Shown: positions 1-7,890 of the stretch, one piece after another
Numbering within the stretch: the first letter of the stretch is position 1
Layout: every line of letters starts with the position of its first letter
From: an uncultured Collinsella sp.
Lineage (GTDB): Bacteria > Actinomycetota > Coriobacteriia > Coriobacteriales > Coriobacteriaceae
Reading direction: 5' to 3'
Assembly: GCA_934646965.1 (NCBI GenBank)
Contig: CAKUEZ010000027.1
Span: 1 to 23,194 of the forward strand
Length of the DNA: 23,194 nt
Notes under the pieces: generated by a model
What the model saw: the letters and a program-made list of their open reading frames with translations, nothing else
What the model was told of the DNA's origin: nothing
Databases searched by the model: none
Program-made: the position numbers and the translations under genes

Positions 1-93
1 ACGCTGCGCAAAAAGATCGAGTCCGACCCCGCGCATCCGCGCTACATCCAAACCCACGTAGGCATCGGCTACCGCCTAGTCACTCAAGGCTAG
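1..93 (+). CDS. Response regulator, OmpR/PhoB family (C-terminal end only)
   Basis: The window opens inside a gene. The 30 visible residues run TLRKKIESDPAHPRYIQTHV and then GIGYRLVTQG before a TAG stop. This is the last helix and beta-hairpin wing of an OmpR/PhoB-type winged-helix DNA-binding domain; LRKKIE, P-x-Y-I-x-T and G-x-G-Y-R are the family hallmarks. Such proteins are the DNA-binding partner of a sensor histidine kinase. The receiver domain and any kinase lie upstream of the window, so the signal and the regulon cannot be inferred. A strong hairpin with a T-tract follows 24 bases after the stop. Confidence 0.85.
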   Translation, partial: TLRKKIESDPAHPRYIQTHVGIGYRLVTQG

Positions 94-117
94 ATCGCCA
101 ACCACCATCCCAATATG

Positions 118-189
118 AGTTGCGGTGAAATACGGACGGAATTGGCCTATTTGGCGGCTAAACAGTCCATATTCCACCGCAACTTTTTT
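118..189 (+). terminator. Intrinsic terminator of the response-regulator gene
   Basis: Positions 118-137 and 165-184 form a 20-bp stem that differs at only two positions, with a 27-nt loop that can pair further (TTGGCC with GGCTAA). Five more T residues follow directly (185-189). The T-tract overlaps the stop codon of the convergent methyltransferase gene at 188-190, so the structure ends rightward transcription right at the end of the opposing gene. Confidence 0.8.
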
Positions 190-2764
190 ATTTGCCCTTG
201 GGTTTGCTGGCGTAGAACTTCTTCTTTTTGAGCTTGCCGGCGGGGGAGGGCTTGCCGTTGCCGTGAGGCTTGCTTTCGCTGTGCTGCTTGCCATCGCCGG
301 CGGGCATCGAACGGGGCGCCGCTGCGCGAGGCTTGCGGGGCTCGGGGTTGCGCAGTTCCTCGACGCGCTCGGCAATTTCTTCGGCACTAAAGCCGACCTC
401 GGCCATGGCGTCCTCGATCGGCAGGCGGCGCACGATATAGCAGTGGTGCACCTTCTGATTGCGTGCGAAGTCCTCGGGAATGGTCTGCGCCGTAATGTCC
501 TGTAGTACCACGCCCGCACGCGCGAGCTTGCGCGTCTCGGGGCGGAAGCCGCGAAGATTGCAGCTAAAGATGGCATGGCCACCCTGCGTGAGCAGGCGCG
601 ATACGCCGGCCAGCAGCTCAACGTGGTCGCGCTGGACATCCCAGGTGCGGCGGCCCATCTTGGACGAGTTCGAGAACGTGGGCGGGTCGACAAAGATCAG
701 GTCCCAGCGGTTGCGCGTCTGGCGCTGATCGCGAATCCAGGCGAGCACGTCGTCGCGCACAAAGTGATGCTGCGGCCCCACAAAGCCGTTCTGGCGCATG
801 TTGCGCTCGGCCCAGTCCAGATAGGTGTTCGAGAGGTCGACCGTCACGGTCTCCTCGACGCCACCATCGGCCGCGTAGCAGGTGGCGGTGCCGGTGTAGG
901 CGAACAGGTTGAGGAAGCGGCGGGCCTGCTTGGCGTGCTCGCGTACCAGGTTGCGGGTGACGCGGTGGTCCAGGAAGATGCCCACATCCAGGTAGTCGTC
1001 AAAGTTGACGGCAAAGGTGAGGCCGCCCTCCTCGATGAGCGGCAGGCGACGGCGCGCGATATTGGCACGCTCGCCCGAGCCGCCCTTGCCGGCGCCCTGT
1101 TTGCCGTACTGCGAGCCGCCGCGCGAACGCATGCGGGCCTTGGCGTGCACGTGCTCGGCCGGGACATCCAGGATGCGCGGCGCGATGGCCAAAATGTCGA
1201 GCATGCGGGCCTGGGCCAGCGCGGGGTCGATGGTCTTGGGTGCGGCGTATTCGGCGATGACGAGCCAGCGGCCCGGGGTCTGCGGGCAGCCCTCGTACAG
1301 ATCGATGGCGGCGGAGTAGTCGGGCAGGTCGGCATCGTAGACGCGGTAGCAGCTCACGCCCTCGCGCTTGGCCCACTTGCGGCGCAGGCGGGCGTTCTTG
1401 CGCAGGCGGTTGGCGAACTGCTCGGACTCGGGGATGAGCACGGGCAGCGGCTTGCCGTCACCCAGGTCGAGCGTGGCGGCGGGCTCGGGCATGGGGGTGT
1501 TGGCGGTATCGTCGTCGGCATCTGCGGCCTCGCCCACGGCATCCGCGCTGGTCGTGGCTTCAAACGCCGCGGCGGCATGGTCGAGCGAGGGCCAAACCTC
1601 GATAGCGGCCTCCTCGTTATTGGGCATGACGGCGATAGAGCGCGCGGGCTCGGCGTGGAGCGCGCGGGCCATAAGGCCGTCGCGGGTGAGTGCAGCGACC
1701 GGTGCCGAAGCGAGCTCGGGCGCACGGCGCAGCTCGCCGATCAGCGTCATGGCATCGTGCATGAGCGACAGCGGGGTCTCGGTGGTGTCCGCGACGATGG
1801 CGGCGCCGGCGACAGCGCCCGCGTGATCCAGCACGGTGGCAGACTTGGCGGCGCAAAAATCGACAAAGCGCTTGTAGCCGGCGCACTTGACCATGCGCTC
1901 GGCGGTCTTGCGGGCGGCGGGGTCAATGTCCACGGCGACGATGCGCGCCTGGCGCTCGCGGGTTGCGGCCTCGCGCTCGCGCGCCTCGGCAAGCAGCTGC
2001 TCCCACAGAGCGGCGTCATGCAGCTGCCAGCCCTCAAAGCCCCAACGCTCACGGGCGGCGCTCGGGGCGCGGTCGGTCAGGATGTTCACGGCCTCCAGCA
2101 GCAGGCCGCCGCCGGCGCACGAGGCGTCGATCAGTGTGGGCAGGGCCTCGTTTTCGTAATCGTCAGCCGTCAGCTCGCGCTCGCACAGCGCGGTCCAGCC
2201 AACCTGTGCCAGCACCAGCGCGGCGTAGTCGGGGCGCAGTACGTGCGTGCCCTCGCCGGCGCGGGTTGCGGCGGGCGGCAGGCGCTTGAACAGCGGGTCG
2301 CCCGAAAGGTCCAGGCTGATGCTCGCGCGGCGCTGACGCAGCGAAAGCAGCAGGTGAACGTCGGGGTCGGCGGCGTCGACGTCGGCGCGGCGGCCCGTGG
2401 TCTCGGCCAGGCGGTCGCACAGCGCGTCCTTGGCGCGCAGGGCCGAGAAGCGCGTGTTGCGCAGCTGCTCGGTCACGCCGCGGGCGGTGATGGCGATGGT
2501 GGCGCCCGGGCGGACGATGCTCTCCCAGGCGATGTCGCACACGCCGTCGTACAGCTCGTCGGCATCCTGCGCCTCAAAGCGCCCGAGCACTACGAACACG
2601 CGGCTGGCCAGGCGCGACCACAGGCATGCGCGGTAGCCCTCTTCGAGCTCGCCCTCAAATGTAGCGCGGCCCTTCAGGCGGCGGACATGCGAAAGCCCGA
2701 GCCGCTTGAGCTCGTCGGCGAGTGCGGATTCAAAGCCCTCGGGGCAGCTTGCGTAAAATTCCAT
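188..2764 (-). CDS. rlmL: RlmKL-like 23S rRNA methyltransferase with degenerate first catalytic domain
   Basis: This 858-residue protein has the RlmKL layout. It has an N-terminal RlmL half with a THUMP-like region (about 45-155) and a Rossmann methyltransferase fold (about 180-345), then a C-terminal RlmK half (about 440-785). In the family, RlmL makes m2G2445 and RlmK makes m7G2069 of 23S rRNA using SAM. The RlmK half is intact: NLFAYTGTAT at 619-628 (SAM loop) and DPPTFSNSS at 693-701. The RlmL half is not: the usual DPMCGSGT loop reads DASCAGGG (213-220), and the NPPY catalytic motif is replaced by DTTET near 326-330. E. coli RlmKL is about 700 residues; the extra length is an acidic Ala-rich linker (about 390-435) and a Lys-rich tail (810-858). 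The start at 2764 is chosen because MEFYASC matches the family and AGAGAGGT lies just upstream; an in-frame start at 3121 would overlap the HAD gene. Confidence 0.85.
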   Translation of the reverse strand: MEFYASCPEGFESALADELKRLGLSHVRRLKGRATFEGELEEGYRACLWSRLASRVFVVLGRFEAQDADELYDGVCDIAWESIVRPGATIAITARGVTEQLRNTRFSALRAKDALCDRLAETTGRRADVDAADPDVHLLLSLRQRRASISLDLSGDPLFKRLPPAATRAGEGTHVLRPDYAALVLAQVGWTALCERELTADDYENEALPTLIDASCAGGGLLLEAVNILTDRAPSAARERWGFEGWQLHDAALWEQLLAEAREREAATRERQARIVAVDIDPAARKTAERMVKCAGYKRFVDFCAAKSATVLDHAGAVAGAAIVADTTETPLSLMHDAMTLIGELRRAPELASAPVAALTRDGLMARALHAEPARSIAVMPNNEEAAIEVWPSLDHAAAAFEATTSADAVGEAADADDDTANTPMPEPAATLDLGDGKPLPVLIPESEQFANRLRKNARLRRKWAKREGVSCYRVYDADLPDYSAAIDLYEGCPQTPGRWLVIAEYAAPKTIDPALAQARMLDILAIAPRILDVPAEHVHAKARMRSRGGSQYGKQGAGKGGSGERANIARRRLPLIEEGGLTFAVNFDDYLDVGIFLDHRVTRNLVREHAKQARRFLNLFAYTGTATCYAADGGVEETVTVDLSNTYLDWAERNMRQNGFVGPQHHFVRDDVLAWIRDQRQTRNRWDLIFVDPPTFSNSSKMGRRTWDVQRDHVELLAGVSRLLTQGGHAIFSCNLRGFRPETRKLARAGVVLQDITAQTIPEDFARNQKVHHCYIVRRLPIEDAMAEVGFSAEEIAERVEELRNPEPRKPRAAAPRSMPAGDGKQHSESKPHGNGKPSPAGKLKKKKFYASKPKGK

Positions 2765-2791
2765 GGGTGACCTCTCTGGTTGCGTCGCTCC

Positions 2792-2797
2792 ATTATA
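2792..2797 (-). promoter_or_regulatory. Possible -10 box for the methyltransferase gene
   Basis: On the minus strand a perfect TATAAT lies 28 bases upstream of the methyltransferase start codon. No convincing -35 hexamer sits 16-18 bases further upstream, so this is only a candidate. Confidence 0.35.
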
Positions 2798-2839
2798 TGA
2801 TGGATGCTTCGTTTGCTCTCGCCCCCGAAAGGAACCCAT

Positions 2840-3667
2840 ATGATTGATGCGTGCCCCGATTCCGCTGTGCTGTTTTTTGATGTGGACGGCACGCTGACGT
2901 CGTTCGATCCCGACGATATGACCGACAAGGACTTTTCGGCGGTTCGCCCCTCGCAGGCGGTCATCGAGGCGTTTCATCGTCTGCGCGATGCGGAGCACAA
3001 GGCGTTTATTTGCACGGGTCGTCCCCTGTGGCTCATCGCCGATAGCCTGCGCGCACTGGAGCCTGCGGGTATCGTGGCCATGGCGGGTGCCACGCTCGAG
3101 GTCGAGGGCCGCGTGGTGCATGAGGACTGCTTTGACGAGGATGTTATCGCGGAGCTCGCGCGTCGCATTTCTGTGGCGGGCGGCGAGGCGTTGTTCGAGA
3201 CGAACGGTGCCACCTATTCACTTGAGCCAGTTGGTGTCGAACAGTCATTTCTGCTAGGCGCCGGCGTGGTGCACAGCGTCGAGGAAATGCGCGTCGACGG
3301 TCGTTTGCGCGTGGGCAAGGTGTGCCTGAATGCACCTAGCCTGGGGCGCGTGGCCAACGACGACGGCTTTATCGAACGCAACTTTGAGCTGTGCAACACC
3401 GGCGGGGAAAACCGCGAGCTGAGCCCCAAGGGCATCGATAAGGGCGTGGGCGTGGCGCGAGCGCTGGAGTATCTGGGCCGTGCGGGTAATGCGTGCACTT
3501 TTGGTTTTGGCGATTCGGGTAACGACCTGGGCATGCTCGCCGCCGTGGAGACGGCTGTAGCCATGGGCAACGCCATGCCCGAGGTCAAGGCGGTCGCCGA
3601 CTACGTGACCGACGACGTCGCGCACGACGGCACCGTTACTGCCATGCGCCACTTCGGCTTGATCTAA
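2840..3667 (+). CDS. HAD-superfamily phosphatase, Cof type
   Basis: A 275-residue hydrolase of the haloacid dehalogenase superfamily, Cof-like (class IIB cap) branch. These are cytosolic magnesium-dependent phosphatases acting on sugar phosphates, nucleotides or cofactors. Visible motifs are motif I DVDGT (nucleophile Asp14, acid/base Asp16), motif II CTGRP (58-62), the conserved lysine in SPKGIDKG (about Lys197) and motif IV GDSGND (224-229). The region between motifs II and III is the cap. The start at 2840 is preceded by GAAAGGA with a 6-7 nt gap; an ATG 12 codons upstream lacks a ribosome binding site. The gene is divergent from the methyltransferase gene and convergent with the DeoR gene. 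The substrate cannot be read from the sequence. Confidence 0.9.
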   Translation: MIDACPDSAVLFFDVDGTLTSFDPDDMTDKDFSAVRPSQAVIEAFHRLRDAEHKAFICTGRPLWLIADSLRALEPAGIVAMAGATLEVEGRVVHEDCFDEDVIAELARRISVAGGEALFETNGATYSLEPVGVEQSFLLGAGVVHSVEEMRVDGRLRVGKVCLNAPSLGRVANDDGFIERNFELCNTGGENRELSPKGIDKGVGVARALEYLGRAGNACTFGFGDSGNDLGMLAAVETAVAMGNAMPEVKAVADYVTDDVAHDGTVTAMRHFGLI

Positions 3668-3668
3668 T

Positions 3669-3709
3669 AAATGGCCGGTTCGCCCTCACTGTGGGCGAAC
3701 CGGCCATTT
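3669..3709. terminator. Bidirectional terminator between HAD and DeoR genes
   Basis: A perfect 17-bp stem (3669-3685 with 3693-3709) and 7-nt loop sits between two convergent stop codons. It starts four bases after the HAD stop codon and ends four bases before the DeoR-type gene. The plus side runs into TTGAGTTATTTTG; the T-tracts are modest, but the stem is very stable. Confidence 0.8.
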
Positions 3710-3712
3710 GAG

Positions 3713-4504
3713 TTATTTTGCAAAATAGAGCTTGGGATGACTGCGGCTGCTCTCGATTGCCGCTGTCATGATGCCCTCGTTGTCTCCATCAACGATGATG
3801 CCATCGAGGTCATCGATCTGAGCAGACTGATAAAAACTGGTCTTGTTGAACTTTCCCTGGTCAACCATCATGTAGCCCTGGTTTGAGTTGGTCAGATACG
3901 TGCGCTTGATCATGGCCGAGAAGTCATGCTCGACGGTAAAGCCGTGGTCGGGATGGAATCCGTCCGCGCTCACAAATGCCTTGTCGGCATGAAGCTTACT
4001 CATGCAGTCGAGCGTCAGCGCGCCCGCGAGATAGAGGTGACCCTTGCGCACGGAGCCGCCCAGCAGCACTACCGAAGCATTGGGCAGATTAAAGCTGGCA
4101 TAGTTTGCGATGGCAAGATCGCCGGTGATGATGGTGATATCGCGTTTGTCCATGAGGGCTTTAGTGAAGTAAAAGGCCGTGGTGCCGATGTCAATCACCA
4201 GAACGTCACCATCGTCAACAAGGGTTGCCGCGGTCGCGGCGATTGCCTCCTTGGCCTCGACCTGGACATTGATGCGCTCTTCGGGATACGAAATGGCATT
4301 GGAACGAGAAAGCGATACCGCTCCGCCACGTACGCGACGCAATTTGCCTTCCGATTCCAGCGAGACGAGGTCGTGTCGCGCGGTAACTTCCGAAACCGAA
4401 AAGCGGCGAACGATGTCGGATACCGAGATATTTGGCTTTTCGGCCAGCCAGTTCATGATAAATCGCTGACGTTCGGCCGGAGAAAGGTCTGAAGTTGATG
4501 CCAT
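3713..4504 (-). CDS. DeoR-family transcriptional repressor of the adjacent sugar PTS module
   Basis: A 263-residue DeoR/GlpR-type regulator. The N-terminal winged helix-turn-helix (about 10-62) has the family pattern VSDIVRRFSVSEVTARHDL and ends RRVRGGA. The C-terminal sugar-phosphate sensor domain (about 85-245) has IDIGTT (104-109), TGDLAIANY (127-135), LLGGSVRKGHLYLAG and KAFVSADG. Members usually repress carbohydrate genes and are released by a phosphorylated intermediate. The start at 4504 is set by AAAAGGAG seven bases upstream. The gene is divergent from the transaldolase-PTS operon, which I infer to be its target. A perfect palindrome over its own predicted transcription start suggests autoregulation. 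The IDIGTT motif replaces the more usual D-G-G-T-T. Confidence 0.88.
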   Translation of the reverse strand: MASTSDLSPAERQRFIMNWLAEKPNISVSDIVRRFSVSEVTARHDLVSLESEGKLRRVRGGAVSLSRSNAISYPEERINVQVEAKEAIAATAATLVDDGDVLVIDIGTTAFYFTKALMDKRDITIITGDLAIANYASFNLPNASVVLLGGSVRKGHLYLAGALTLDCMSKLHADKAFVSADGFHPDHGFTVEHDFSAMIKRTYLTNSNQGYMMVDQGKFNKTSFYQSAQIDDLDGIIVDGDNEGIMTAAIESSRSHPKLYFAK

Positions 4505-4520
4505 AAGTCGCTCCTTTTGA

Positions 4521-4547
4521 ACGAAAGGCAAAAGAAATGCCTTTCGT
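4521..4547. promoter_or_regulatory. 27-bp perfect palindrome, probable DeoR operator
   Basis: Perfect 10-bp arms ACGAAAGGCA (4521-4530) and TGCCTTTCGT (4538-4547) are separated by seven bases. The site lies in the leader of the DeoR-type gene and overlaps its expected transcription start, about seven bases downstream of the -10 box. It would suit negative autoregulation. Confidence 0.65.
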
Positions 4548-4553
4548 ATTCGA

Positions 4554-4582
4554 AATATAACGTATCGATATGAAAAGAACAA
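4554..4582 (-). promoter_or_regulatory. Predicted promoter of the DeoR-type gene
   Basis: On the minus strand, TTGTTC (4577-4582) and TATATT (4554-4559) are spaced by 17 bases. Transcription would start near 4547, at the edge of the palindrome. Confidence 0.6.
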
Positions 4583-4747
4583 GGCATAATCGAATGAACA
4601 AAATGAATGATATGGCATGTTCTTACATCATAAGTAGCGGATGGCGTGCACGTAAATGGTCTATAAAGAGTTTTGTTCTGAAAGTGTTGCCGAAAAGAGA
4701 TACGTTCACGCCCGATAATCGACCGTTCACGGAAAGTTGACAATTGA

Positions 4748-4824
4748 GCTTTCGATAGCTTTTGAAATAGTTTATAAAAGAAAGCCGAGAAGCTTTTGAA
4801 ACAAAGAAAAAGGCTTTCGATAGC
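4748..4824. repeat. Direct repeats upstream of the transaldolase-PTS operon
   Basis: GCTTTCGATAGC occurs exactly at 4748-4759 and 4813-4824, and AGCTTTTGAAA occurs exactly at 4757-4767 and 4791-4801. The CTTTCG element also occurs in the palindrome at 4521-4547. Likely regulator binding sites ahead of the start codon at 4853; DeoR is the obvious candidate, by inference. Confidence 0.55.
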
Positions 4825-4852
4825 AATAGTGATAGATGAGAAAGGACCGAAC

Positions 4853-5563
4853 ATGGCAATCAAGGTGTTTGCCGACGGCGCTAACCTCGAGGGCATGCTT
4901 GACATGCATGACAATGGCAACGTTCAGGGCTTCACGACCAATCCTTCCCTTATGAAGGCCGGTGGCGTGACTGACTACCGCGCTTTTGCCAAGACGGTTC
5001 TTGAGCACATCACCGATGTGTCGGTCTCTTTTGAGGTGTTTGCCGACGACGAGGCGGGTATGGAGGCCGAGGCTCGCGAGATTGCAACTTGGGCGGACAA
5101 CGTCTACGTTAAGATCCCGGCGCTCAACACCAAGGGCGAGTCCACCGCCGCGCTGGTCAAGCGTCTTTCCGCCGATGGTATCAAGGTGAATGTCACCACC
5201 ATCTTCACGCCCGAGCAGGTCGACGAGTTCGTTGATGCCGTTTCTGCCGAGACCCCCTCTATTCTGTCCATCTTCGCCGGTCGTATCGCCGATACCGGCG
5301 TTGATCCGCTGCCCCTCATGGCAGAGTCCGTAAAGAAGGCCGCCGTTAAGCCCGCTGCCGAGGTTCTCTGGGCGTCCACGCGTGAGGTACTCAACATCTT
5401 CCAGGCAGAGTCTGTTGGCTGTCAGATCATTACGGTCCCCAACGCCCTTCTTGCCAAGCGCAAGAATTTCGGAAAAGATTTGCTCGAGTACTCGCTTGAT
5501 ACGGTCAAGGGCTTTGCCCGCGACATTCAGGCGCTCGGTTTTCACATCCTGCCCGAGGAGTAG
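4853..5563 (+). CDS. Transaldolase / fructose-6-phosphate aldolase-like protein (copy 1)
   Basis: A 236-residue protein of the small transaldolase group (TalC/FSA type), a single TIM barrel. These enzymes form a Schiff base with a dihydroxyacetone unit and either transfer it between sugar phosphates or cleave and form fructose 6-phosphate. The start MAIKVFADGANLEG, the FTTNPSLM motif (about 27-34) and the Schiff-base lysine in NVYVKIP (Lys87) are visible, with the phosphate-binding end ASTRE...IITVPN. The start at 4853 follows GAAAGGA. It is the first gene of an operon with EIIA, EIIB and EIIC and probably processes the sugar phosphate made by that PTS. It is about 82% identical by direct comparison to the copy at 8158-8862. 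Transaldolase versus aldolase activity cannot be decided from sequence. Confidence 0.88.
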   Translation: MAIKVFADGANLEGMLDMHDNGNVQGFTTNPSLMKAGGVTDYRAFAKTVLEHITDVSVSFEVFADDEAGMEAEAREIATWADNVYVKIPALNTKGESTAALVKRLSADGIKVNVTTIFTPEQVDEFVDAVSAETPSILSIFAGRIADTGVDPLPLMAESVKKAAVKPAAEVLWASTREVLNIFQAESVGCQIITVPNALLAKRKNFGKDLLEYSLDTVKGFARDIQALGFHILPEE

Positions 5564-5572
5564 GGAGCTGCC

Positions 5573-6019
5573 ATGCTGACCGATCTTCTTAAACCCGAGC
5601 TTGTTGCCTGTCATGTCCAGGCCTCCGATTGGGAGGAAGCGATTAGGGCATGTGGCAAGCTGCTCGTTGACGCGGGCAAATGCGACCAGAGCTATGTCGA
5701 CGCCATGATTTCATCGGTTCACAAATTTGGTCCCTATATGGTTCTGGAAGAGGGTATCGCCATGCCCCACGCCCAGGCCGATGGCAATGTGAGCGAAGCG
5801 GGAATCTGCATCGTCACGCTTGATCCTGCGGTCGTATTTGGACACGAGGATTTCGATCCGGTTCACGTACTCGTGGGCATTTGCGCGCCCGATCCCAAGG
5901 CTCATCTTGGCTGCTTGGCGGAACTTTCGCAGATGTTCGAGGACGAGGACTGCGTTGCCAAACTCAGCGCGTGCGATACGCCCGAGCAGGTTTTGGAGAC
6001 CATGCGTTCATTCTTTTAG
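5573..6019 (+). CDS. PTS EIIA component, ascorbate/mannitol-type
   Basis: A 148-residue cytosolic EIIA domain of the PTS_EIIA_2 fold, closest in look to UlaC. The phosphorylated histidine is His66 in GIAMPHAQ, preceded by GPYMVLEEG, the same arrangement as the UlaC/mannitol EIIA active site. It would take phosphate from HPr and pass it to the EIIB encoded next. It starts nine bases after the transaldolase stop, with a GGGAG ribosome binding site right behind that stop, which indicates co-transcription. UlaC-type proteins are about 150 residues, so this is a full-length single-domain subunit. Confidence 0.88.
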   Translation: MLTDLLKPELVACHVQASDWEEAIRACGKLLVDAGKCDQSYVDAMISSVHKFGPYMVLEEGIAMPHAQADGNVSEAGICIVTLDPAVVFGHEDFDPVHVLVGICAPDPKAHLGCLAELSQMFEDEDCVAKLSACDTPEQVLETMRSFF

Positions 6020-6031
6020 GCCTTAATGGCA

Positions 6032-6052
6032 CGGCGATGCGTCGCCGCTTTT
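6032..6052 (+). other. Small intercistronic hairpin between EIIA and EIIB
   Basis: CGGCGA (6032-6037) pairs with TCGCCG (6042-6047) around TGCG and is followed by CTTTT. It lies in a 76-base gap inside the operon. It could be a weak terminator or a processing and stability element that sets the EIIA to EIIB ratio. Confidence 0.35.
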
Positions 6053-6095
6053 GGATAGACGGAAAACCCGTCACGTGTAGGAGAGGAAGGTTGCC

Positions 6096-6371
6096 ATGCA
6101 TATCATCACCGTATGCGGAAACGGCATCGGGTCTAGCCTGATGCTCGCTGGCAAAGTCGAGGAGCTTTGTGAGGAGGAGGGCATCAAGGCCGACGTTGAG
6201 TCTATGGACCTGAACGGTGCTTCTTCCGCAAATCCGGATCTGTTCATTACCGTTAAGGAGCTCGCCCCCGAGCTTCACGGTAACGTCGTGATCGTTCGCA
6301 GCTACGTGAACAAGAAGAAGATCCGCGAAGACGCCCTCGAGGCGATCAAGGCGGCCGCCGCTAACGCCTAA
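6096..6371 (+). CDS. PTS EIIB component, ascorbate type
   Basis: A 91-residue EIIB of the lactose/ascorbate fold. The P-loop with the phosphocysteine is Cys7 in VCGNGIGSSLML, nearly the UlaB signature. It receives phosphate from EIIA and transfers it to the sugar bound by EIIC. The length is normal for a stand-alone UlaB/SgaB subunit. AGGAGAGGAAGG just upstream of the ATG is a strong ribosome binding site. Confidence 0.9.
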   Translation: MHIITVCGNGIGSSLMLAGKVEELCEEEGIKADVESMDLNGASSANPDLFITVKELAPELHGNVVIVRSYVNKKKIREDALEAIKAAAANA

Positions 6372-6441
6372 AGCGGCACAAAAAGGGCGGTTCCCTGTGG
6401 AAGAGGGAAACGCGCCCATGTTAGAAAGAAAGGAAGCCCAG

Positions 6442-7833
6442 ATGCAAGTCATCCTTCCCATACTTGAGTTTATCCAATCGATTCTGACCAAGCCAGCATG
6501 GATTATGGGTCTGTTCGCTTTTGTGGGCCTTGTCGCGCTTAAGCGTCCCGCCCACAAGGTGATGACAGGCACCCTGAAGCCGATCCTTGGCTACATCATG
6601 CTGTCCGCTGGCGCCGCTGTTGTTCAGGAGAACCTTGCTCCGCTTGGCACGTTCATCGAGACTGGTTTCCACATCACCGGCGTCGTGCCCAACAACGAGG
6701 TCGTCGTTTCGATGGCTCAGAGCGTCCTTGGCGTTCAGACCATGATGATCCTGATTCTCGGCTACGTCGTGAACATTATCATTGCTCGCTTTACCAAGTT
6801 TAAGTACATTTTCCTGACGGGCCATCACAGCATGTTCATGGCTTGCCTGCTGTCTGCTGTTCTGCAGGCATCTGGCTTCGAGGATGTCCAGCTTATCATT
6901 GTGGGTGGTATGTTCCTGGGCCTCGTGAGCGCTATGCTTCCCGCCGTCGGCCAGCGTTTCACCGAGAAGGTTACCGATGGCGACGAGATCGCAATGGGTC
7001 ACTTCGGCTCGCTTGCCTACTATATCTCCGCTGCGGTCGGTACGCTGTTTGCCAAGGACGCCGAGGAGAACAGCACGGAGAAGATCGAGGTTCCCGAGAA
7101 GTATGCCTTCCTGCGCGACACCACCATCTCCACGGCTCTTACCATGGCCTTCTTCTACCTGGTGACTGCTTTTGCTGCCTACATTGCAGATCCTGCGGTT
7201 GTTGCTGAGACCGCTGGCGGCGACAACGTGATTGTTTACGCCCTGACCTGTGCTCTGTCCTTCGCCGTCGGTGTCACCATCGTCTATAACGGCGTCCGCA
7301 TGATCCTTGCCGACCTGGTCCCGGCTTTCCAGGGCATCTCCAACAAGCTGATCCCTGGCGCCATCCCGGCCGTCGACTGCGCCGTCTTCTTCCCCTATGC
7401 TCCCACCGCCGTCATCCTCGGCTTTGTCGCTTCCTTTATCGGTGGCGTGGTCGGTATGTTCATCGTGGGCGCTACCCTGGGCATCTTCATCATCCCGGGT
7501 ATGGTTCCCCACTTCTTCTGCGGTGCTACCGCCGGCATCTACGGCAATGCTACCGGTGGCCGCAAAGGCGCAGCACTCGGTGCTTTCGTCAACGGCCTGC
7601 TCATCACCTTTGCCCCCGCACTGCTCCTGCCTGTTCTTGATGTCTTCGGCTTCAAGAACACCACGTTCGGCGACTTTGACTTCTCCGTCATTGGTATTAC
7701 GCTCGGCCGTGCTGCCGAGGCCTTCGGTACCACCGGTGTCTATGCGATTCTCGCTGTCCTTCTGATCATCGCCTTTGTCCCCAACTTCATCCACACCAAG
7801 GGCGCTGTGATCAACCACGTTGAGGAAGAGTAA
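6442..7833 (+). CDS. PTS EIIC permease, ascorbate type (UlaA/SgaT family)
   Basis: A 463-residue membrane permease, essentially the length of E. coli UlaA (465). It has many hydrophobic segments (for example about 18-35, 49-70, 95-125, 135-170, 220-260, 265-295, 325-375, 390-415, 430-455). UlaA-like landmarks include the region around LTGHHSMFM, GGMFLG, IPAVDCAVFFPYAPTAVILGF and the terminal FVPNFIHTKG. It would move its sugar across the membrane while EIIB phosphorylates it. The start at 6442 (MQVILPILEF) is preferred over an ATG 15 codons upstream because AAAGGA precedes it and the N-terminus then matches the family. UlaA homologues serve L-ascorbate but also other substrates; no ascorbate catabolic gene is nearby, so the substrate is open. 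Confidence 0.9.
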   Translation: MQVILPILEFIQSILTKPAWIMGLFAFVGLVALKRPAHKVMTGTLKPILGYIMLSAGAAVVQENLAPLGTFIETGFHITGVVPNNEVVVSMAQSVLGVQTMMILILGYVVNIIIARFTKFKYIFLTGHHSMFMACLLSAVLQASGFEDVQLIIVGGMFLGLVSAMLPAVGQRFTEKVTDGDEIAMGHFGSLAYYISAAVGTLFAKDAEENSTEKIEVPEKYAFLRDTTISTALTMAFFYLVTAFAAYIADPAVVAETAGGDNVIVYALTCALSFAVGVTIVYNGVRMILADLVPAFQGISNKLIPGAIPAVDCAVFFPYAPTAVILGFVASFIGGVVGMFIVGATLGIFIIPGMVPHFFCGATAGIYGNATGGRKGAALGAFVNGLLITFAPALLLPVLDVFGFKNTTFGDFDFSVIGITLGRAAEAFGTTGVYAILAVLLIIAFVPNFIHTKGAVINHVEEE

Positions 7834-7890
7834 TCCAGGCGTACGTTAAGCCCTAATCGGGCGGAGCTCCGATAACCGGCTCCTACACGG

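Larger units (their letters stand above)
4505..4852. other. Divergent regulatory region between DeoR gene and PTS operon
   Basis: This 348-base AT-rich gap has no gene. It holds the DeoR-gene promoter, a 27-bp palindrome and a set of TTTCGA-type direct repeats, all described separately. A TTGACA at 4737-4742 has no acceptable -10 box at 16-18 bases, so the rightward promoter is not settled. Confidence 0.7.

Noticed and set aside
575..2770. Long plus-strand open reading frame of 731 codons opposite the methyltransferase gene
   Set aside because: It is a Gly/Ala/Val/Arg-rich antisense reading typical of high-GC DNA, with no recognisable motif. The minus-strand protein has clear family motifs.
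2765..3121. Upstream in-frame start of the methyltransferase at 3121
   Set aside because: It would overlap the HAD gene by nearly 300 bases and adds non-family sequence; the start at 2764 has a ribosome binding site and the family N-terminus.
4737..4742. Perfect TTGACA upstream of the PTS operon as a -35 box
   Set aside because: No acceptable -10 hexamer lies 16-18 bases downstream; the nearest TATAAA is 30 bases away.
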